Positions 18,104-27,277 are shown, counted from the first letter of the stretch. The stretch is 64,000 bases of DNA from Formivibrio citricus (GCF_900115065.1 NZ_FOVE01000018.1:1-64000), one strand, 5' to 3'. Notes: generated by a model not told the origin, from the sequence alone. Program-made: numbers and translations.

Positions 18104-19374
18104 GGCTGCTTGCCCCGGGCAAGCTTGGCATGGGCGCGCGTGAATTCACCGGCACAGATAGCGCCGATGATCGAGATCTCGCCTGCCAGACACAAACTCG
18201 CGGCGACTTCTGCCAGCGCCTGGGCATGACTTGGCCCCGCCAAACCGAGTATTTCCAGACAGGCCCGCTGGCTGGGCAGGCTGGTGCCGCCCCCCACGCT
18301 ACCGACGATCAGGTTCGGCAGCGTGACCGCCACATACAGGGCCCCTTCCGGGGTCGCTTCCATCCGGGTCGTGCCAATCGCGGCCTCTGCCACGCAGGCC
18401 GCATCCTGGCCGCAGGCGATGAACAGCCCCGCCAGACCATTGGCAAAGTGCCCCTGAATACCCACAGTTCCCGACATGATCCCGCCCATTGTGGCAAGCC
18501 GCCCGTACTCGACCATGCGCTCGACCGAGGTGTGCAAGCCCTCGCGCACCAGTTCGGCCGGCAAAACCACTTCGGCCGTGACTTTCTTGCCGCGCACCCC
18601 TTGCAGCGATTGGGCGCTCGCTTTTTTGTCACCTGAGAAGTTGGCCTCGATAAAGGCCGAGAGAGGTTTGACCGGTGCCTGTTCCAGCACCCAGCGCATG
18701 GCCGCATCCGTCGCGATGGTGGCCATGTTTTGCCCGGAAGCATCGCCGGTGGAATAGCTCAGGATAAGGTAGAGGTGATTGCCTTCGACACTGACCTGCA
18801 AGTCGATCAATTTGCCGAAACGGGTGGTGCTTTCTGCGATGCGCTTGATGTCATCCTGACGGGAAAGCACCCAGCCCAGAAATTGCCCCAGTTCTTCAAA
18901 GCTGGTGAACGTGAATGCGGGGGCGCGCGAAACGCCTTCGTTGAGCAAGGCTGCCGTAGCACCGCCAGCCCTGGAAATCAGTATCGAGCCGCGATTGTAG
19001 GAGGCGACCAATGCCGCCTCGCTCGTTGCCAGCGGCACGTAAAAATCGCCCTGCGCATACAGGCCATTGACGCGCAGCGGGCCGGCAATGCCCACCGGCA
19101 GTTTGACGGTACCGATGAAATTTTCGATGTGCTGGAGATAGCGCCCGATCTGCTGCCTGGTGTGCGAATCGAGCAGTTCGGCGCACGTAGCCTCCGGCAG
19201 GCCAAGCACTTGCCAGCGGCGCTCCAGTACTTCTTGGGAAATGAGGGTTCCGCCGGGGATGTGGGGTGGCAGGCCGTCAGGCTTGGGCTTCAGGCGTTGC
19301 GCCCATTTCTCCATCCCGCCTTCTGTCAGCAGGGCGGCAAACCGCTCGGAAGCGTGACGGCTGCCAACGGTCAT
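18100..19374 (-). CDS. Hydroxymethylglutaryl-CoA reductase, class I-like
   Basis: A 424-residue HMG-CoA reductase. The ENxxG segment ENFIGTVKLPVGIAGPL is of class I type (archaeal/eukaryotic). All four catalytic residues are visible: Glu84, Lys250 in SGDKK, Asp324 in GQDAA and His415 in RAHAKL. The GTVGIQGHF and GSVGGGTSLPSQ regions are also conserved. The normal reaction is NADPH-dependent reduction of HMG-CoA to mevalonate. No other mevalonate-pathway gene is in the window, and the group normally uses the MEP pathway. The gene opens a seven-gene operon and has a clear ribosome site (AAAGGGAG). It may make mevalonate for a dedicated product or reduce a related acyl-CoA. Confidence 0.92.
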   Translation of the reverse strand: MTVGSRHASERFAALLTEGGMEKWAQRLKPKPDGLPPHIPGGTLISQEVLERRWQVLGLPEATCAELLDSHTRQQIGRYLQHIENFIGTVKLPVGIAGPLRVNGLYAQGDFYVPLATSEAALVASYNRGSILISRAGGATAALLNEGVSRAPAFTFTSFEELGQFLGWVLSRQDDIKRIAESTTRFGKLIDLQVSVEGNHLYLILSYSTGDASGQNMATIATDAAMRWVLEQAPVKPLSAFIEANFSGDKKASAQSLQGVRGKKVTAEVVLPAELVREGLHTSVERMVEYGRLATMGGIMSGTVGIQGHFANGLAGLFIACGQDAACVAEAAIGTTRMEATPEGALYVAVTLPNLIVGSVGGGTSLPSQRACLEILGLAGPSHAQALAEVAASLCLAGEISIIGAICAGEFTRAHAKLARGKQP

Positions 19375-19497
19375 GGCGACTCCCTTTCCGGATTGATTGG
19401 GTTTAGGCTCCCAATCTCGGGGGTTAACCCGTCCTTTCAGGCTAGATCATGCCGACCGTTTGGCAACCTGGGCAGGTGCCTTGGAACCAGTTCTCGC

Positions 19498-19612
19498 TCT
19501 GTTGCGAGAAGCCGTCAGCGGGGTGAAGCGCTGCGCAAAAACCGGAGTGTACAAGCAGTACATGAGGATTTTGAGCAGCGCATGAGCCCCGATCACGGTT
19601 TCGCAGCAAGAG
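19498..19612. repeat. Long imperfect palindromic element, copy 1
   Basis: Arms beginning ctctgttgcgagaagccg and ending cggtttcgcagcaagag fold back on each other around the core gtgtacaagcagtacatg. The core segment ggagtgtacaagcagtacat and the following gaggatttt recur in inverted orientation in the element at 55027-55168. It sits in the 250-base gap upstream of the HMG-CoA reductase operon, beyond the argH 3' end. No gene is seen in it. Confidence 0.65.
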
Positions 19613-19624
19613 CGCGAAAGGTTC

Positions 19625-21010
19625 TTAAATCCCCAGCTTTTCCTTCCAGCGCGCGATCTGCAGCTTCACTTGGCGCGGAGCCGTGCCACCGACATGGTCA
19701 CGGCTGGCCAGCGAGCCTTGCGGCGTCAGCACGGGCAATACATCGGCTTCGATCAAAGGCGAGAAGGTGGCCAGCTCCACGAGTTGCAGCTCGGCCAAGT
19801 CCTTCTTTTCTTCCTCGGCATAGCGCACGGCGCGGGCGACGATTTCGTGGGCGTCGCGGAACGGCAGGCCCTTCTTCACCAGATAATCGGCGAGATCGGT
19901 GGCTGTGGCGAAGCCCTGGCGCACGGCGCGGGCCATGGCATCGGGCTTGACCGTCACGCCACGCATCATGTCGGCGTAGATGCGCAGGGTGTCGGTGAGC
20001 GTGTCGACGGTGTCGAACAGCGGCTCCTTGTCTTCCTGGTTGTCCTTGTTGTAGGCCAGCGGCTGGCTCTTCATCAGTGTGAGCAAACTGATCAGCGCAC
20101 CATTGACGCGGCCGGTCTTGCCGCGCACCAACTCGGGTACGTCCGGGTTCTTCTTTTGCGGCATGATCGACGAGCCGGTGCAGAAGCGGTCGGCAATGTC
20201 GATGAAGCCGAAGCGCGGACTCATCCACAACACCAGCTCTTCAGACAGGCGCGAGAGGTGCGTCATGGCCAGCGCGCTGGCGGCGGTGAATTCGATGGCA
20301 AAATCGCGGTCGGACACGGCATCGAGCGAGTTTTCGCAGACGCCGTCGAAGCCCAGCAATTCGGCGGTCAAATGACGGTCGATCGGGTAGGTGGTCCCGG
20401 CCAGCGCAGCGGCACCCAGCGGCAGGCGGTTGACGCGCTTGCGGGCATCGGCCAGACGCTCGGCATCGCGGCCGAGCATCTCGACATAGGCCAGCATGTG
20501 GTGGCCGAAGGTGATCGGCTGCGCGACCTGCAGGTGGGTGAAGCCCGGCATCACGGTTTCGGCGTGCTTTTCCGCGAGTTGCAACAGGCTGGCTTGCAGT
20601 TCGCGCACGAGGCCCAGAATCACGTCGATGGCGCCGCGCAGATAGAGGCGGATGTCGGTCGCAACCTGGTCGTTGCGGCTGCGCCCGGTATGCAGGCGCT
20701 TGCCGGCGTCGCCAACCTTTTCGGTCAGTCGACGCTCGATGTTCATGTGCACGTCTTCGAGATCGATACTCCATTCGAAGCTGCCGTTGCGGATGTCGTC
20801 GAGAATCTCCGCCATGCCGCGCTGGATGGCGGCCAAGTCTTCGGCGGACAGCACGCCCACCTTGTTGAGCATGGCGGCATGAGCCAGCGAGCCCTGAATG
20901 TCGACCTCGGCCATGCGGCAATCGAACGTCACCGAGGCCGTATAGCGTTTGACGAGCTCACTCACCGGCTCGCTGAAGCGGCCAGACCAGGTTTTGTTGT
21001 CGGAATTCAT
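19625..21010 (-). CDS. argH: Argininosuccinate lyase
   Basis: A 461-residue lyase for the last step of arginine synthesis (argininosuccinate to arginine and fumarate). The family signature [12 protein letters not shown], with the catalytic serine loop, and [13 protein letters not shown] are intact. It is divergent from argS with back-to-back promoters. Confidence 0.98.
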   Translation of the reverse strand: MNSDNKTWSGRFSEPVSELVKRYTASVTFDCRMAEVDIQGSLAHAAMLNKVGVLSAEDLAAIQRGMAEILDDIRNGSFEWSIDLEDVHMNIERRLTEKVGDAGKRLHTGRSRNDQVATDIRLYLRGAIDVILGLVRELQASLLQLAEKHAETVMPGFTHLQVAQPITFGHHMLAYVEMLGRDAERLADARKRVNRLPLGAAALAGTTYPIDRHLTAELLGFDGVCENSLDAVSDRDFAIEFTAASALAMTHLSRLSEELVLWMSPRFGFIDIADRFCTGSSIMPQKKNPDVPELVRGKTGRVNGALISLLTLMKSQPLAYNKDNQEDKEPLFDTVDTLTDTLRIYADMMRGVTVKPDAMARAVRQGFATATDLADYLVKKGLPFRDAHEIVARAVRYAEEEKKDLAELQLVELATFSPLIEADVLPVLTPQGSLASRDHVGGTAPRQVKLQIARWKEKLGI

Positions 21011-21048
21011 CGAGAATCACCCGGGGAAATTAGATAATAAATCGCGCG

Positions 21049-21054
21049 ATTATA
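21049..21054 (-). promoter_or_regulatory. -10 element of argH promoter
   Basis: A perfect TATAAT on the minus strand about 39 bases before the argH ATG. The -35 region is weak by eye. Confidence 0.5.
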
Positions 21055-21142
21055 CGCAGCGCACCAACACCTGTGTTGCTGTTCCTTACTGCTTGAGCGC
21101 CGAGCGGCGACCATTCAGGCTGCAACATAGCCATAAGCACCG

Positions 21143-21148
21143 TATAAT
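21143..21148 (+). promoter_or_regulatory. -10 element of argS promoter
   Basis: A perfect TATAAT on the plus strand about 35 bases before the chosen argS ATG, divergent from the argH element. No good -35 is seen. Confidence 0.5.
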
Positions 21149-21183
21149 TCGCCGATTATCCAATGTGCAAGCCAAGCCGCAAC

Positions 21184-22920
21184 ATGCCGCAACTCGATTT
21201 CAGACAATACCTTTCCGATCTTCTCGCCGACGCGCTCAAGGCCGTTGCGCCGGACTCCACCGACACCGCATTCGTGGTCGAGCGTCCGAAGGATGCCCGC
21301 CACGGCGATTACGCGACCAACCTCGCGATGCAGCTCGCTCGCCCGCTGCGCCAGCCGCCGCGCGCGCTTGCGGAAAAAATCATCAAGGAACTGCCGCTGT
21401 CGGAATGGGTGGAGAAAGCCGAGATCGCCGGCGCCGGCTTCATCAATTTCACGCTGACGCACGCCGCGCGCCAGCGCATCGTGCGCGATGCGCTGCAAGC
21501 CGGGGCGAACTTCGGCCGCACCCGTTACGGCAAGGGGCAGAAGATCCAGGTGGAATTCGTTTCCGCCAATCCGACCGGCCCCCTGCACGTCGGCCACGGT
21601 CGCGGCGCGGCCTACGGCGCCAGTCTCTCGACTCTGCTCGACTTCGCCGGCTTCAACGTACAGCGCGAATACTATGTCAACGATGCCGGCCGCCAGATGG
21701 ACATCCTCGCCGTCTCGACCTGGCTGCGTTATCTCGACCTGCACAAGGTCAGTATCCCGTTCCCGCCCAACGGCTATCAGGGTGACTACGTGCGCGACAT
21801 GGCGATCCAGATCCAGGCGCTGCACGGCGATGCTTACGTGCGCGCCGCTGCGGACGTGGTCAAGAATGCGCCCAATGTCGAAGAGGACAAGGAAGCGCAT
21901 CTCGATGCGCTGATCGCCAATGCCAAAGCCCTGCTCGGCGATGCCTGGCATTACATCCACAACCATGCGCTGACCGAACAGCTCAACGACGGTCGCGACG
22001 ACCTGACCGAGTTCGGCGTGACTTTCGACTGCTGGTTCTCGGAAAAATCGTTGTTCGAGACCGGACTCGTCGCGCGCGTGGTCGAGAAGCTCGAAACCGC
22101 CGGCCACATCTACGTGCAGGACGGCGCCAAGTGGTTCCGCTCCACGACCTTCGGCGACGAGAAGGACCGCGTCGTGCAGCGCGACAACGGCCTGTACACC
22201 TATTTCGCCTCCGACATCGCCTACCACCTCAACAAGTTCGAGCGCGGCTTCGACAAGGTGATCAACATCTGGGGCGCCGACCACCACGGTTACATCGCCC
22301 GCGTGAAGGGCGCGCTGGCTGCGCTCGGCCTTGACCCGGCCAAGCTCGACATCGCGCTGGTGCAGTTCGCCAACCTGATCCGCGACGGCCAGCAGGTAGC
22401 CATGTCCACGCGCTCCGGCTCGTTCGTCACCCTGCGCGATCTGCGCAGCGACGTAGGCAACGATGCTGCGCGCCTGTTCTACGTGCTGCGCAAATCCGAC
22501 CAGCATCTGGATTTCGACCTCGATCTGGCCAAGTCGCAAAGCAACGACAACCCGGTGTACTACATCCAGTACGCCCATGCGCGCATCTGCCGCGTGCTCG
22601 AAGAATGGGGCGGCTGCAAAAAAGACCTGCCGGGCGCGCAAATCGGCCTACTGACCTCCGAGCATGAAGCCGCCCTGCTGCGCAAGCTGGCCGATTTCCC
22701 GGCCGCGATCGACGCGGCTGCGGTCGATTATGCGCCGCACACTATTGCCTTCTACCTGAAGGATCTGGCCGCCGATTTCCACAGCTATTACAACGTCAGC
22801 CGTTTCCTGACCGACGACGAGGAACTGACCTACGCCCGCCTGGCACTGGTTTCCTCCGTGCAGCAGGTCCTGGCCAACGGCTTGGCCATTCTGGGCGTAT
22901 CCGCCCCGGAGAAAATGTAA
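21184..22920 (+). CDS. argS: Arginyl-tRNA synthetase
   Basis: A 578-residue class I synthetase. The HIGH-type motif is VEFVSANPTGPLHVGHGRGA, and the N-terminal additional domain and C-terminal DALR anticodon-binding domain (YNVSRFL region) are present. The KMSKS-equivalent region reads AMSTRSGSFVTL. The ATG at 21184 (MPQLDF) is preferred to one seven codons upstream because family members begin near here. The SPOR-domain gene follows 3 bases after the stop. Confidence 0.97.
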   Translation: MPQLDFRQYLSDLLADALKAVAPDSTDTAFVVERPKDARHGDYATNLAMQLARPLRQPPRALAEKIIKELPLSEWVEKAEIAGAGFINFTLTHAARQRIVRDALQAGANFGRTRYGKGQKIQVEFVSANPTGPLHVGHGRGAAYGASLSTLLDFAGFNVQREYYVNDAGRQMDILAVSTWLRYLDLHKVSIPFPPNGYQGDYVRDMAIQIQALHGDAYVRAAADVVKNAPNVEEDKEAHLDALIANAKALLGDAWHYIHNHALTEQLNDGRDDLTEFGVTFDCWFSEKSLFETGLVARVVEKLETAGHIYVQDGAKWFRSTTFGDEKDRVVQRDNGLYTYFASDIAYHLNKFERGFDKVINIWGADHHGYIARVKGALAALGLDPAKLDIALVQFANLIRDGQQVAMSTRSGSFVTLRDLRSDVGNDAARLFYVLRKSDQHLDFDLDLAKSQSNDNPVYYIQYAHARICRVLEEWGGCKKDLPGAQIGLLTSEHEAALLRKLADFPAAIDAAAVDYAPHTIAFYLKDLAADFHSYYNVSRFLTDDEELTYARLALVSSVQQVLANGLAILGVSAPEKM

Positions 22921-22923
22921 ATC

Positions 22924-23553
22924 ATGGCAAAGAACACGGGCAGGACTCGCAACGGAAACGGCGGCAAGGGCAGCTCGCTGCTGACCGGACTGGTGATCGG
23001 CCTTCTGATCGGCGCAGTTGTCGCCGTTGGCGCGGCGCTGTACATCAACCGCCAGGCACTGCCCTTCTTCGGATCCAAGCAGGACAAGGTTCCCGCTTCC
23101 AGCAGCAAGGCTACCGACGCCCCGCCCAAGACCGAGGTTCTGCGCCCCGCAGGCAGCAGCTCAACGCCACAAACGGCCTCCGCCGTCGCCAGCCAGACCG
23201 TCGCAAGAAAAGCCAGCGAAGCCGACCGTTTCGATTTCTACACGGTCCTGCCCGGTCTCGCCGAAAAGGGCGGCAAGGAAGCCAAGAAACCCGAAGCCAG
23301 CCAGCCGGCCAAAACCGAGGCAAGCAAGGCTGCCTGGTTGCAGGTCGGGGCCTTCCAGAGCGAGCGCGACGCCGACAACCTCAAGGCCAAGCTGGCACTG
23401 ATCGGCATCGAAGCACGCATCCAGACCGTGCAGATCGCTGACAAGGGAACGTGGCACCGCGTTCGCGTCGGCCCGTACAACACCCCGGCCGACATCGACA
23501 AGGCGCGCGCGCAATTGCAGGCGAACGGAATCGAGAGTTCCGTTGTCAAATAA
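22924..23553 (+). CDS. SPOR-domain membrane protein (FtsN-like)
   Basis: A 209-residue protein with a short basic cytoplasmic N-terminus, one transmembrane helix (about 18-43), a Pro/Ala/Lys-rich periplasmic linker, and a C-terminal SPOR domain (about 137-209, WLQVGAFQSERDADNLKAKL). SPOR domains bind denuded peptidoglycan at division sites. Its place directly after argS is common in betaproteobacteria, where such proteins are annotated FtsN-like; the divisome role is inferred. Confidence 0.88.
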   Translation: MAKNTGRTRNGNGGKGSSLLTGLVIGLLIGAVVAVGAALYINRQALPFFGSKQDKVPASSSKATDAPPKTEVLRPAGSSSTPQTASAVASQTVARKASEADRFDFYTVLPGLAEKGGKEAKKPEASQPAKTEASKAAWLQVGAFQSERDADNLKAKLALIGIEARIQTVQIADKGTWHRVRVGPYNTPADIDKARAQLQANGIESSVVK

Positions 23554-23592
23554 GTCCGCGAGCTTTTTGGCAACGATTTTTTGGAGGAATTC

Positions 23593-24252
23593 ATGCGCTA
23601 CAAATGGTTGAAAGGCATTGTGTTCGGACTGGGCCTGCTGGCTGCCAGCGTTACCCAAGCTGAGGTCAAGGAAGGCAAGGATTACAAACTGCTCAGTCCG
23701 GCCCGCCAGGTCGAGGTGCCGGGCAAGATCGAGGTCATCGAATTCTTCTGGTACGGCTGCCCGCACTGCAAGACCATCGAGCCTTTCGTCGACACCTGGG
23801 CCAAGAAGCTGCCCAAGGACGTGAATTTCCGCCGCGTGCACGTGGTCTGGCAGGGGCGCAACGACATCGAAGCCCACGCCAAGCTATTTGCCGCGCTGCA
23901 GGCCATGGGCCAGGATGCCCGCTTGCAGAACGCCATCTTCAAGGCCGTTCAGCAGGACCGGATCGAATTGCGCCGTGAATCCACGCTGTTCGACTGGCTC
24001 AAGAAACAGGGCGTGGACGTGAACCAGTTCAAGTCCCATTACGGCAGCTTCACCGGCAACATCGCACTGAAAAAAATGGAGCAGACCACCCAGAACTACG
24101 GCATCGACGGTGTGCCGGTGTTCGTCGTCAACGGAAAATACATGACTTCTCCAGCCATCCTTGGCAAGGAGGATGCCACCCTCACCCGAGTGCTGGACGA
24201 GTTGATCGCCAAGGAACGCCCTGCTGCCGCGGGCAAGAAAAAGAAGAAATAA
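23593..24252 (+). CDS. dsbA: Periplasmic thiol:disulfide interchange protein DsbA
   Basis: A 219-residue DsbA oxidase that introduces disulfides into exported proteins. The signal peptide ends near AASVTQA (about 23), the active site is CPHC (Cys56, Cys59), and the cis-proline loop is GVPVF. The ATG at 23593 has GGAGG five bases upstream; an earlier in-frame TTG lies inside that ribosome site and is rejected. The C-terminus ends in five lysines after an Ala-rich stretch, an unusual basic tail. A terminator follows. Confidence 0.95.
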   Translation: MRYKWLKGIVFGLGLLAASVTQAEVKEGKDYKLLSPARQVEVPGKIEVIEFFWYGCPHCKTIEPFVDTWAKKLPKDVNFRRVHVVWQGRNDIEAHAKLFAALQAMGQDARLQNAIFKAVQQDRIELRRESTLFDWLKKQGVDVNQFKSHYGSFTGNIALKKMEQTTQNYGIDGVPVFVVNGKYMTSPAILGKEDATLTRVLDELIAKERPAAAGKKKKK

Positions 24253-24272
24253 CTCTGTGCATTGCATACAAC

Positions 24273-24299
24273 AAGGCCGGCGAATTGCCGGCCTTTTGC
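24273..24299. terminator. Bidirectional intrinsic terminator between dsbA and a convergent gene
   Basis: AAGGCCGGC and GCCGGCCTT form a stem with loop GAATT and T-runs on both strands. It serves dsbA (plus) and the small exported-protein gene (minus). Confidence 0.93.
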
Positions 24300-24318
24300 T
24301 TTTAATTTGCAGCGCGGA

Positions 24319-24714
24319 TCAGCTGCAATTCAACACCTGAGCCGAGAAGCCCCCGCCATTGTATTGGCCCTTCTGGTAACCCCATTTCCCGACAATCGCC
24401 TCATTGCCCGCCTTGCCGGCATAGTAGAACGTCACGCCCTGGCTTTGGCCAGAGACATATTGCTTGGCGAAGGTACAAATATCGGTTTCCTTGTCACAGC
24501 GTCCGTTCACATTGGCCACTCCGTAGCGGTCAGATGTCCGGCCTTGTAATGCAAACCCGCCGTGATGCCGGGTCACTTCGACATTCCAGGTGAATTTTGT
24601 CGTGGTCGCGCCTTGAGTGAATTTGCCCACCAAGGCACAGTTTTCTTTGGCAAAGGCTTGGGAAGAAAGAGCAAGAGCCAGAATCGCAGCCCCTGTCGTG
24701 AGGATTTTATTCAT
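24319..24714 (-). CDS. Small exported protein of unknown function
   Basis: A 131-residue protein with a clear Sec signal peptide (MNKILTTGAAILALALSSQAFA). The mature part has four cysteines (ENC, GRC, DIC and the penultimate NCS), suggesting two disulfides, and many Gly/Thr/aromatic residues consistent with a small beta-rich domain. I do not recognise the family. The start is fixed by an AGGAG ribosome site before the inner ATG. It lies next to dsbA, which would oxidise it. Confidence 0.7.
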   Translation of the reverse strand: MNKILTTGAAILALALSSQAFAKENCALVGKFTQGATTTKFTWNVEVTRHHGGFALQGRTSDRYGVANVNGRCDKETDICTFAKQYVSGQSQGVTFYYAGKAGNEAIVGKWGYQKGQYNGGGFSAQVLNCS

Positions 24715-24757
24715 GAACGGCTCCTGAATCATTTTGGTAATGACCGTGCCATCATAA

Positions 24758-24790
24758 CAAACGGGGTAGCCAATGCCACCCCGTTTGTTT
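24758..24790 (-). terminator. Intrinsic terminator after metY
   Basis: CAAACGGGGT and ACCCCGTTTG form a 10-bp stem with a T-rich flank on each side, between the metY stop and the next gene's promoter region. Confidence 0.7.
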
Positions 24791-24804
24791 TCAGAGAAAC
24801 CGCA

Positions 24805-26076
24805 TCAAGCCGCCTTCAATGCCTGATCCAGGTCTTCCAGAATGTCGTCGATATGCTCGATGCCGATGGAGAGGCGCACCATGTCTTCCGATACGCCGGC
24901 TTTCTTGAGCTCTTCCGGCGACAGCTGGCGGTGCGTGGTGCTGGCCGGGTGACAGGCGAGCGACTTGGCATCGCCGATATTGACCAGGCGCGTGATGAGT
25001 TTCAGCGCGTCCTGGAAGCGCGCGCCGGCTTCGCGACCGCCCTTCACGCCGAAGGTCAGCAGGCCCGAGGCCTTGCCGCCGAAGTACTGGTCGACCAGCG
25101 GTTTGCTCGGGTGATCGGGCAGGCCGGCGTAGTTGACCCATTCGGCCTTCGGATGCGCCTTGAGAAATTCGGCAACCTTGAGCGCGTTTTCGCAGTGGCG
25201 GTCCATGCGCAGCGGCAACGTTTCCAGCCCCTGCAGGATCAGGAAGGCGTTGAACGGCGAGATGCACGCGCCCATGTTGCGCAGCGGCACGGTACGCGCA
25301 CGGCCGATGAAAGCTGCCGCGCCGAGCGCTTCGGTGTAGACCACGCCGTGGTAGCTCACTTCCGGTTCGTTCAGGCGTTTGAAGCGCGCCTTGTGCTCGG
25401 CCCACGGGAACTTGCCGCTGTCGACGATGATGCCGCCGATGCTGGTGCCGTGGCCGGCCATGTACTTGGTCAGCGAATGCACGACGATGTCCGCGCCGTG
25501 CTCGAACGGGCGGGTGAGGTAGGGCGAGGGCACGGTGTTGTCGACGATCAGCGGCACACCGTAGGAGTGCGCGACCGTGGCAAAGGCGGCGAAATCGACC
25601 ACGTTGCCGAGCGGGTTGCCGATGGATTCGCAGTACACGGCCTTGGTGCGGTCGTCGATCAGCCTGGCCGCGCCCGCCGGGTCGTTGGCGTCGCAGAAGC
25701 GTACTTCGATGCCGTATTGCGGCAGGGTGTGCGCAAACAGGTTGTAGGTGCCGCCGTAGAGTGCGCTGGTGGCGACGATGTTGTCGCCGGCTTCGGCAAT
25801 CGTGAGGATCGCGTAGGTGATCGCCGCTTGCCCGGACGCCAGCGCCAGGGCGCCGATGCCGCCTTCGAGCGCGGCAACGCGCTGCTCGAGTACGTCGGTG
25901 GTCGGGTTCATGATGCGCGTGTAGATGTTGCCCTTCACCTTGAGGTCGAACAGGTCGGCACCGTGCTGGGTGTCGTCGAAAGCGTAGCTCGTGGTCTGAT
26001 AAATCGGTACTGCCACGGCCTTGGTCGTGGGATCGGGGCTGTAACCGCCGTGAATGGCAAGCGTTTCCGGGCGCAT
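24805..26076 (-). CDS. metY: O-acetylhomoserine aminocarboxypropyltransferase
   Basis: A 423-residue PLP enzyme of the Cys/Met metabolism family. It is expected to make homocysteine directly from O-acetylhomoserine and sulfide. The PLP lysine is in [10 protein letters not shown], and the N-terminal [20 protein letters not shown] and C-terminal [15 protein letters not shown] motifs are typical of MetY rather than MetB. An AGAGG ribosome site precedes the ATG, and a candidate promoter lies at 26112-26140. Confidence 0.93.
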   Translation of the reverse strand: MRPETLAIHGGYSPDPTTKAVAVPIYQTTSYAFDDTQHGADLFDLKVKGNIYTRIMNPTTDVLEQRVAALEGGIGALALASGQAAITYAILTIAEAGDNIVATSALYGGTYNLFAHTLPQYGIEVRFCDANDPAGAARLIDDRTKAVYCESIGNPLGNVVDFAAFATVAHSYGVPLIVDNTVPSPYLTRPFEHGADIVVHSLTKYMAGHGTSIGGIIVDSGKFPWAEHKARFKRLNEPEVSYHGVVYTEALGAAAFIGRARTVPLRNMGACISPFNAFLILQGLETLPLRMDRHCENALKVAEFLKAHPKAEWVNYAGLPDHPSKPLVDQYFGGKASGLLTFGVKGGREAGARFQDALKLITRLVNIGDAKSLACHPASTTHRQLSPEELKKAGVSEDMVRLSIGIEHIDDILEDLDQALKAA

Positions 26077-26111
26077 GGGGGTGAACCTCTTGGCAATGAT
26101 GCAAAAAAGCT

Positions 26112-26140
26112 AATGTACCCTTCCCGATTCACGTCCGCAA
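26112..26140 (-). promoter_or_regulatory. Candidate sigma70 promoter of metY
   Basis: On the minus strand TTGCGG, a 17-base spacer, then TACATT, about 36 bases before the ATG. Confidence 0.45.
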
Positions 26141-26170
26141 AGCACCGACAGCACATTGCTTATAACCGGT

Positions 26171-26182
26171 GTGCATATGCAC
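26171..26182. promoter_or_regulatory. Perfect 12-base palindrome upstream of ubiU
   Basis: GTGCATATGCAC is a perfect dyad 85 bases before the ubiU start. It could be an operator, but no regulator match is claimed. Confidence 0.25.
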
Positions 26183-26266
26183 GCATGGCGGCCCCTGCCC
26201 GGCGGCTTGACCTCGCCCAACCCCTGCCCTAAGCTCGCGCATGGATTTTCTATTCTGGTTGCCTGC

Positions 26267-27268
26267 ATGACCCGCCTCCCGCAACTCATCTGCCCCGCCG
26301 GCAGCCTGCCGGCGCTGAAAACCGCCGTCGACAACGGCGCCGATGCCGTCTACACCGGCTTCAAGAATGCGACCAACGCCCGCAATTTCGCCGGGCTGAA
26401 CTTCACCGACACCCAGCTCGCCGAGGGCATCCGCTACGCCCAGTCCCGTGGGAGGGAAGTGCTGATTGCCATCAACACCTTTGCCCAGGCCGGACGCTTG
26501 GCAGAATGGCGCGCCAGCATCGACCGCGCTGCCGATCTGGGCGCGGATGCGATCATCCTCGCCGACATGGGCCTGCTCGCCTACGCGCACAAGACGCATC
26601 CGCAACTCAAGCTGCATCTCTCTGTGCAGGGCTCGGCGACCAATTTCGAGGCCATCAACCTCGCCCACGAATGCTTCGGCATCCGCCGCGCCGTGCTGCC
26701 GCGCGTACTAACGCTGCCGCAGGTGGAATACGTGATCAAGAACACGCCGGTCGAGATCGAGACCTTCGGTTTCGGTAGTCTGTGCGTGATGGCGGAAGGC
26801 CGCTGCATTCTGTCCTCCTACGCCACCGGCCAGTCGCCCAATACCCATGGCGTTTGCTCCCCGGCTGCGTTTGTGCGCTGGGACAACCAGGGCAAGATCA
26901 TGAACGCGCGCCTCAACGGCATCCTGATCGACCGTTTCGACGAAGGCGAGCCGGCGGGCTACCCGACGCTGTGCAAGGGCCGCTTCGCGGTACAGGGCGA
27001 AACCTATTACGCCCTCGAAGAGCCGGTGAGCCTGAACGTGCTGTCGATCCTGCCGGAACTGATCCGCATCGGCGTGACGGCGATCAAGGTCGAAGGCCGC
27101 CAGCGCAGCCCGGCATATGTATCGGAAGTCACCAAGACGCTGCGCGCCGCGCTCGATACGGCCGGCGATGAAGGCTACGCCGTCAAGCCGGAATGGTCGA
27201 CGGCACTGGATAAAGTGAGCGAAGGCCACCAACAAACACTGGGCGCTTATTCGCGTCCGTGGAAGTAA
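26267..27268 (+). CDS. ubiU: O2-independent ubiquinone hydroxylation protein UbiU (U32 family)
   Basis: A 333-residue U32-peptidase-family protein. The four cysteines that hold the 4Fe-4S cluster in E. coli UbiU are present at 173, 180, 197 and 236, with the same spacing. With UbiV it performs the anaerobic hydroxylations of the ubiquinone ring, using prephenate as oxygen donor in the known system. The start MTRLPQLICPAG is chosen by family alignment; longer upstream frames have no support and the ribosome site is weak. ubiV and ubiT follow. Confidence 0.93.
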   Translation: MTRLPQLICPAGSLPALKTAVDNGADAVYTGFKNATNARNFAGLNFTDTQLAEGIRYAQSRGREVLIAINTFAQAGRLAEWRASIDRAADLGADAIILADMGLLAYAHKTHPQLKLHLSVQGSATNFEAINLAHECFGIRRAVLPRVLTLPQVEYVIKNTPVEIETFGFGSLCVMAEGRCILSSYATGQSPNTHGVCSPAAFVRWDNQGKIMNARLNGILIDRFDEGEPAGYPTLCKGRFAVQGETYYALEEPVSLNVLSILPELIRIGVTAIKVEGRQRSPAYVSEVTKTLRAALDTAGDEGYAVKPEWSTALDKVSEGHQQTLGAYSRPWK

Positions 27269-27277
27269 AGCCATCTC

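Noticed and set aside
9400-19624. Integrase-type island with duplicated tRNA-Pro 3' end
   Set aside because: No second copy of the tRNA end and no integrase gene are visible, so only an accessory location can be claimed.
24791-26104. A 437-codon frame overlapping metY on the same strand
   Set aside because: It is out of frame with metY, Arg/His-rich and without motifs; metY has full family conservation.
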